64,000 nucleotides of DNA, taken from contig QANU01067059.1 of NCBI GenBank assembly GCA_003254905.1, positions 192,684 to 256,683 on the forward strand. Direction: 5' to 3'. Shown here one piece after another: positions 58,387 through 64,000 of this stretch. The notes beneath the pieces were generated by a model, which saw only the letters and a program-made list of their open reading frames with translations, was not told the DNA's origin and ran no database searches. Every line of letters starts with the position of its first letter. Positions within the stretch are counted from its first letter, which is position 1. This stretch comes from Nissolia schottii (lineage: Eukaryota; Streptophyta; Magnoliopsida; Fabales; Fabaceae). The translations under genes and the position numbers were made by a program.

Positions 58387-58901
58387 AATGGTGAGGCGGT
58401 GGCTTATGCCGCCTCGCTTAGAATTTTTTTTTATATATGTTTGTATGTTACTATACATACATGTGTGTGTGTATATATATTTTGTTTTGTTCCTTTCTGT
58501 GACGGTGAGTGCTGTGGGTAAGGCCATGTGTTCCTCTCTGATCCGGTTTGATCGCGTTTGGTCATTAATCTTTTATGTACGGTTGTTCAAAAAATATTTT
58601 GGACATATCGTTGTGATTTACTAATTTTTCTTATTAATATTTTAATTTTTGCCGAGGTATTCTTGAATTTATTTTCATATTAGTGTATTTTACGGACTCC
58701 TTTGAGTCATGGTTGAATTTTAATAGTAACCGAAAATCGACTCGGACCTCACAAGACTCCACGAAATCGCAAAATTACTATCTTTAACTAATATTTCTGG
58801 GATTAAAGTTGATATTTTGATTTTTTAATCTTATTAATTTATTCTTATTTATTTATTATGCGAAATCTTCGTAAAGGAAAAAATCGGAATGTTACACATA
58901 T

Positions 58902-59419
58902 TAAACTAGCCCTAACAAGGATATATAGTTACTTGTGAGTAACATATAACTGCGTAATTGAAAGTTATTAAACTCACACTCAGGACAAAATCAAAATGCT
59001 TCAAATTGAATACAAATTATATATGTATACATACTCATCATGAATGGGATCATGAATAGTGCAATCATTTGAGTAATAAAAAGGAAGTTTGAAGTATTTT
59101 TTCATCAGAATAGAAATTATTTATAGTCTAGGCCGACAAACTTAAATGCTGAAGAGTTCGCCATAAGTGGTGCAGTACAGTTAGGGCAACAAGGTTGAAG
59201 CGCAACTTGGAAACACAAGGGATCGCGACTAATCATGACTAAATTGGCAGTTGAGTCAAGTGACATGTTTTATTCATAATTTGACACTTAAACTTTGAGT
59301 CATCATTATTTTTATGTTCACTATATTTTCAATAAAATATTTTGATTGTCAAATTATAAATAAAATAAAACAAGACTTTCTCTTCTTTTAAAACCACTAT
59401 TTAGTTATTACAACACTAA
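58902..59419. other. Spacer, no gene
   Basis: AT-rich between the long LTR and the small CACTA-like element. Confidence 0.4.
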
Positions 59420-59711
59420 CACTACTAAAAAAAATGTTAATTACAGATGACTTTTACAAATTAAAAAGATACGTCTGTATTATAAATAGATTTTTTGTTT
59501 GTAACAAAAAAATAAGACTATAAAAAAAAATAAGATTAATAATTAAGAAATGATCATAATCATACATAGTCGGATATCTAAATTTGTTGCAAAATTCATC
59601 AATGATTATTTTCACCAACAAGCCACAAATATTGCAGATAAATTTTGTGGCAAAATTTCTGTCTAAATTTTTTAGAGGGAATTTTTTTCCTACAAATGTA
59701 TTTTCTATATG
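59420..59711. mobile_element. Small CACTA-like MITE, 3-bp target duplication TAA
   Basis: The left end CACTACTAAAAAAAATGTTA matches the inner CACTA element at 45532. The right end, reversed, begins CATATAGAAAATAC, an imperfect partner. TAA flanks both sides (59417-59419, 59712-59714). The interior has the same AAATTTGTTGCAAAATT words. 292 bp. Confidence 0.6.
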
Positions 59712-59714
59712 TAA

Positions 59715-62700
59715 TCAATAAATTTTTTACTTTTTAAAGTCATTTAATATTTATAGGTGGAATTTTTTTGCCTATAATGAGCAAATGCCCTATCTAAAAA
59801 TGCAACTTGCTCTTTGTTCTTCCACTCTCTCTTCGCTACCCTAGTAGTTCTCGACGTACACCTTCCTCCCCCACCCCCCCCCCAAAAATCACATCCACTA
59901 CGCATTCTTAGTCTCCCCCACCATGTGCAACTACCACGACGCCGCCACCACTGCACCCTGTGACAGAGAGAATTCAAAATAGAAATGGGTAAACAGGTCA
60001 GCCGGATTCAAGTTGTTGAAGTTAAACATGAGTATGTGGGTGGATAACATGGAACGCGGGATTAATAAGTGATGCTTAGGATATGTTGAGTTGAAATTTC
60101 TTTTGCCACATTATCAATTAACGAAGATACCTAACATTGGAGGCTAAAACCAAACAAAAATATATATATATTAGGAACTAAAATCAATTTTTTTATTAGG
60201 GGTCAAAATCAAAATTTGCAATTTACTTTTATTTTCTAGTACTTTAGATATTACATTTAATGAAGTTAGAACCTAAGACTTCATGCATGCTACTCAAATC
60301 TCTCACTACTAAACTAGTGACTTTAAATTTATAATTATTAGGTACTAAAAACTTACTTAAGCAAAAAAAAAATAGTCTAAAAGGCTTTTATCCTATTATC
60401 CAATTATGAGTTACCACATAAGTTGGGGGGAGGGGTTGAGTTTCTCATTCCCTACTTCAAAAGTTTCTTATATACACATAATTAAATGACATTACAAAAC
60501 TAGAACTTAAAAATTAATATATTCTAACAATCCACGTAAAAAAAAAATCATGGGCAGAAACTATCTTAATCTCTTTTTTTTTTCTAACATTTTTTAAAGA
60601 AAATTGCAAAACAAAAAAGTGTTTCATTGCTACTAGCCGAAAGAAAACAAGAGAATTTTTTATGTGGTTACATAGCGTCGTGTCAAATATCTTTAAAATA
60701 TTCTTACGATGAAAGACTATGAAACATATTTACTGATTAGGATCACACGAAAAATTTCAGACAATAATGTAAAAAGAGGTTGATGCAGTCAATCCCCAGC
60801 CAATTCAACCACTCAAATTGGTCGGTTTTATCAAATTCCTCGGTGCTATCGCTGTGCACAACTAAAGTTATTCGGTTTATTGAATCGCCAATTTTGATCC
60901 AGAAAAAGCAACAACTAACGTTCAATCAAACCAATCAAATGATTAGTATAACTTTTAATCTTACCCACGCGCGCCTCTGGGTGGTTTTTTTTTTTTGTTT
61001 TGTTTTTATACGACACCCAATAAAAAAAATTAACAATATTATGAGTAATTTTTTTTTTTACATTGGTATGATTTTAGTCTTGAAATCATTCTCCACGACG
61101 ATTTCAGATTTTTTTTTTAAAAAAAACATATGAAAAGTTACAAATTGATAACGGCGACAAGTGACACGACTCTGACAAAACACGATATCGCAACACACCA
61201 GTGTTGGAGTCGCCATTGTTAATGGGAATTTCAATACCTATTAACGTTGCGTCATTTATCGCAGTTATTAGTTCACAATTTTTTGTGCTTTTTAAAAAAA
61301 AAATGAAATCAGTAAAATGAGTGATGATTTTAATACCAAAATCATACCATTGTTAAAAAAAATGTGGTCCATATTATTTTTACTTATTTTTTTAACCCAT
61401 ATATAAGTGCAAAACTCAAGGGATTTGTTCGATTCTTACAATTATGGATGAAGATTATATACACTTGACGTATACCTGAAGTGTCCCTTTTGAATTTCTA
61501 TCGTTTAAAGTAATATATGCATGTTATTAAATATAGATCAAAGTAATATAATTTTTCATATATTTATGATTTATGATTTATGACTTATGAGAGATAAATT
61601 TTGATACACAATGATTTTATACTGTAATCTAATAAATAGTGAGTGTAAGAAACATTTTTATTAATGTAACTATAAGTTTTGCATCAAAATTACTAGTACT
61701 AAACTCTTTAAATAATTATATTTTATGAAATTCTAACTACTAATTTTTCAATCAACCATAATTAGTTATAGTACAGATTATGCTTTTGGATCCTCACTTT
61801 AAAGGATTTGACTCTTGAAAAGTTAACATTGCTTTAAAGAGAATATTGCAATGTTTCCACTCGAGTTATTAATACGACAAAGTGGCCAAATTCGGGCTAT
61901 GAGGATGTCCATAACTACAAACGATTTAGCACTAAGAAGCAAATCTAGGTGATCATGTGGGGGACGGGCTTTTAAGAAACGCCTATGGGGTGGGACAAAG
62001 GCAAAGGCAGCACGAATTATATACTTCAATTTTCATTTGAAGATTCGTTTTTAATGCTAGAAAAAGCTAATAATAGAAATTTGTTAATGAGTTAATAATA
62101 GAAAGTTTTGAATTTTTTAATGCATTTAATATATATATATATATATGTGTTAAATATCTTATCTTTTTAATGAGATTTTTTCTCTTTTTATTCATTGGCA
62201 CTTGTTAGTGAAACCCTTTAATATTTAAGAGTATTTAATTAGTTCAAAATGGTGTGAACTAAAAAAAATATTATATTATCATCAACACATAGTCAAGTAG
62301 AGTAATATAAGCTCCTTCCCCATAACCAATATTGGCATTGTGAGAACTGCATGCATCTCTTTTCTTGGATATCATTGAAGTGAACATGTTTCTCTCAACA
62401 AAGTTTTCTCCATATACGTTAGTGATAGATTAAGTGAATGGTATATAAGTAAAAAGATTCATAAACTCATTGGCTTAATTAAAGTTGAGTCAAGATGTAA
62501 TATCCGATTCACTTGTTTAGTTTCTCACTTGAAAGCCATTTTTTTTATATTTTACCAAACGATACCACTGTGACTTTTTAAGAGCAATTTTTTTAGAGTC
62601 TAAAGAGTTCTACAATTTTTTAAAAAGTCACAATTTTACCAAGCCAAGCCTTAATCATTTCTACTTATAATAAAAAGTAATAATTAAATAAAATAACCCA

Positions 62701-64000
62701 AATTTTCTAATCTTTTTTGTCCAAGATTTTGTAAACACAAATGTTATTTTAACAATAAACTTGGTCTAAACACCAAGCCTCCCGCTCATAATATATCATG
62801 GGACCCACACTCATATAATGTAAGTGTGAGTCTCGTGATATGGTATGAGTGAAAAACTTAATGTCTCCAATAACTTTTAATGTTAAAATAGCTTTTGTAA
62901 ATCTCATCGGAGGGGGACAAAGGAGTAGTGTGTATGCAAGAAGTCTTCCTAGAATCAGACAAAACGTCATTTATGAAAGGGAAATAAAGTAGTGAATGAC
63001 ATAACTCCAAAACACGGATACATAGTTGGGGAAATTGTAGAGATGCACTTAGCCAAGGGGACTGCCTCTCGCCCTCTCTGGTGGATTGCTATGACTTAAG
63101 TTGGACTTTAATCTTTCGCATGCAGATTAATTATTAAAATATCTTTATCAGTAGGTATGCCCTTATGGTTATGGATTATAGCCCAAGAGACCCAAAAGAA
63201 TAATTTGGTGGATAAGAAGGTCTTTTGACTTAAGTAGCATAATTGGATGACTTATCTTTTGAGCGAGAGATTTGTAGCAATGCCAACCTTATTTAAAGAT
63301 TGGCAACCACAACGACTCACTCTAAGCTGCTCACTCCAAATAGTTTTACTCTGTCTTCCCTTGATAGCCTTAGCCTTTTCTCGGTTTGCTCATTTTCTAG
63401 GTCGGCCCATATGTGTGTTAACTTTTCAATGTGAGATACATTATTCTTGTTGTGTGTCGAATATAATGAGATAAGCCTAGCTCAGAACAAAATTAAACAT
63501 AATGATAAAATATCAAACTAAATCCGATCGAATCAATCTAATACTAAACTAAATCAATATAAAATATTATCATATCTTCATTTATTATTAACAAACCTAA
63601 ATCTAAAAGAGAGAATTCAATTCAAAAGACTAATATATCGGGTGAGAGCGCGATATTTAAATCACATGGCTCTCCAACATGAGACTTATAACACCTTACT
63701 TGGACTAGATCGAGTTTTTCCTTACGCCTAAAATTTTGTTAATAAGAAAACATTAGAGACACGCATCTAGTGTGAAAATTGCCATGAACTACAAGAGCCG
63801 CTTCTTTCTACAGGATGACCATAGAGGAAGAGGCACGTTGTATTGTGTTTATGTATTAGAAAATTTTGGTTACGTCATTATGACCGAGTAACATTGTTAC
63901 TCCGAAATATGTAATGACATGTAGAATAATAAGAGTTTAAAATCATTTTTGTGTTGAAGTTAAATGAATTACGGATGGAGGGATAATATTCATCCGTCCT
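59715..64000. other. Gene-poor right end of the window
   Basis: AT-rich. 59800-59970 is a short less AT-rich stretch with a C10 run and a CCGCCACCACTGC segment that could be a leader or captured fragment. An (AT)n run sits at 62130-62146. Frames at 60780-61133, 61823-62029, 62749-62970 and 63247-63474 are unrecognised and short. No gene is supported. Confidence 0.4.

Larger units (their letters stand above)
56097..58896 (-). mobile_element. Complete solo LTR of 2.8 kb, Ty3/gypsy-like (fossil)
   Basis: Flanked by perfect CATAT duplications (56092-56096 and 58897-58901). In minus orientation it starts TGTAACATTCCGATTTTTTC, a start common in plant Ty3/gypsy LTRs, and ends GCTAGGGCGTTTCA. No internal coding region is attached. 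It contains a GC-rich tandem-repeat zone (57.0-57.5 kb) and two AT runs. Its length is large for an LTR. Without a partner LTR, age can only be judged from divergence to the 49750-51172 copy, which is considerable. Confidence 0.85.

Noticed and set aside
58276-58527. Tyr-Ile-rich frames on both strands
   Set aside because: Generated by an AT repeat within the solo LTR.

Overview
The window is plant nuclear DNA, AT-rich and full of transposons. Three host genes with plant-specific architecture support this: an R2R3-MYB, a TRM-family (DUF4378) protein and a one-finger QALGGH C2H2 protein. Introns, plant DNA transposons (CACTA, MULE, foldback MITEs), a plant tRNA-type SINE and Ty3/gypsy-like LTRs agree. 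A eudicot is likely. A legume is my guess from LTRs carrying 'CGCTCAGCG'-type repeats, but the sequence alone does not prove it.

Layout. 1-2.4 kb: last exon of an R2R3-MYB resembling the flavonol (MYB12/MYB111) group; its first two exons are not in the window. 3.9-12.5 kb: a decayed tandem triplication. Each unit has the 3' tail of a LINE, an antisense F-box fragment with a 63-bp internal repeat, and a foldback MITE. 12.9-18.2 kb: a complete minus-strand TRM gene; five coding exons join into a 930-residue frame, with a 5'-UTR exon and TATA box. 18.3-37.3 kb: gene-poor, holding a degenerate LINE, a SINE, two copies of one long-TIR MITE and a MULE-type MITE. 37.35-38.03 kb: a minus-strand GIS/ZFP5-like C2H2 zinc-finger gene with a C-terminal EAR motif. 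Immediately upstream, at 38.1-40.06 kb, is a 1.95-kb MULE that seems to carry a ribosomal-protein S17 fragment.

43-60 kb is a dense nest of transposons. It includes an array of short palindromes (43.1 kb), a decayed CACTA element with a second CACTA inside it (3-bp target duplication ATA), a TNP2-type transposase fragment, a partial and a complete copy of one very long LTR (2.8 kb, duplication CATAT), two other solo LTRs, a second CACTA element with a captured exon and an assembly gap, and several MITEs. 60-64 kb holds nothing I can identify.

The three host genes are unrelated in function; no operon-like or clustered pathway is visible. I found no convincing new biological system. The most unusual signals are the palindrome array, the 85-bp duplicated snRNA-promoter-like module inside a CACTA element, the gene-carrying MULE next to the zinc-finger promoter, and the triplicated F-box/LINE unit with an inverted repeat near a deletion.
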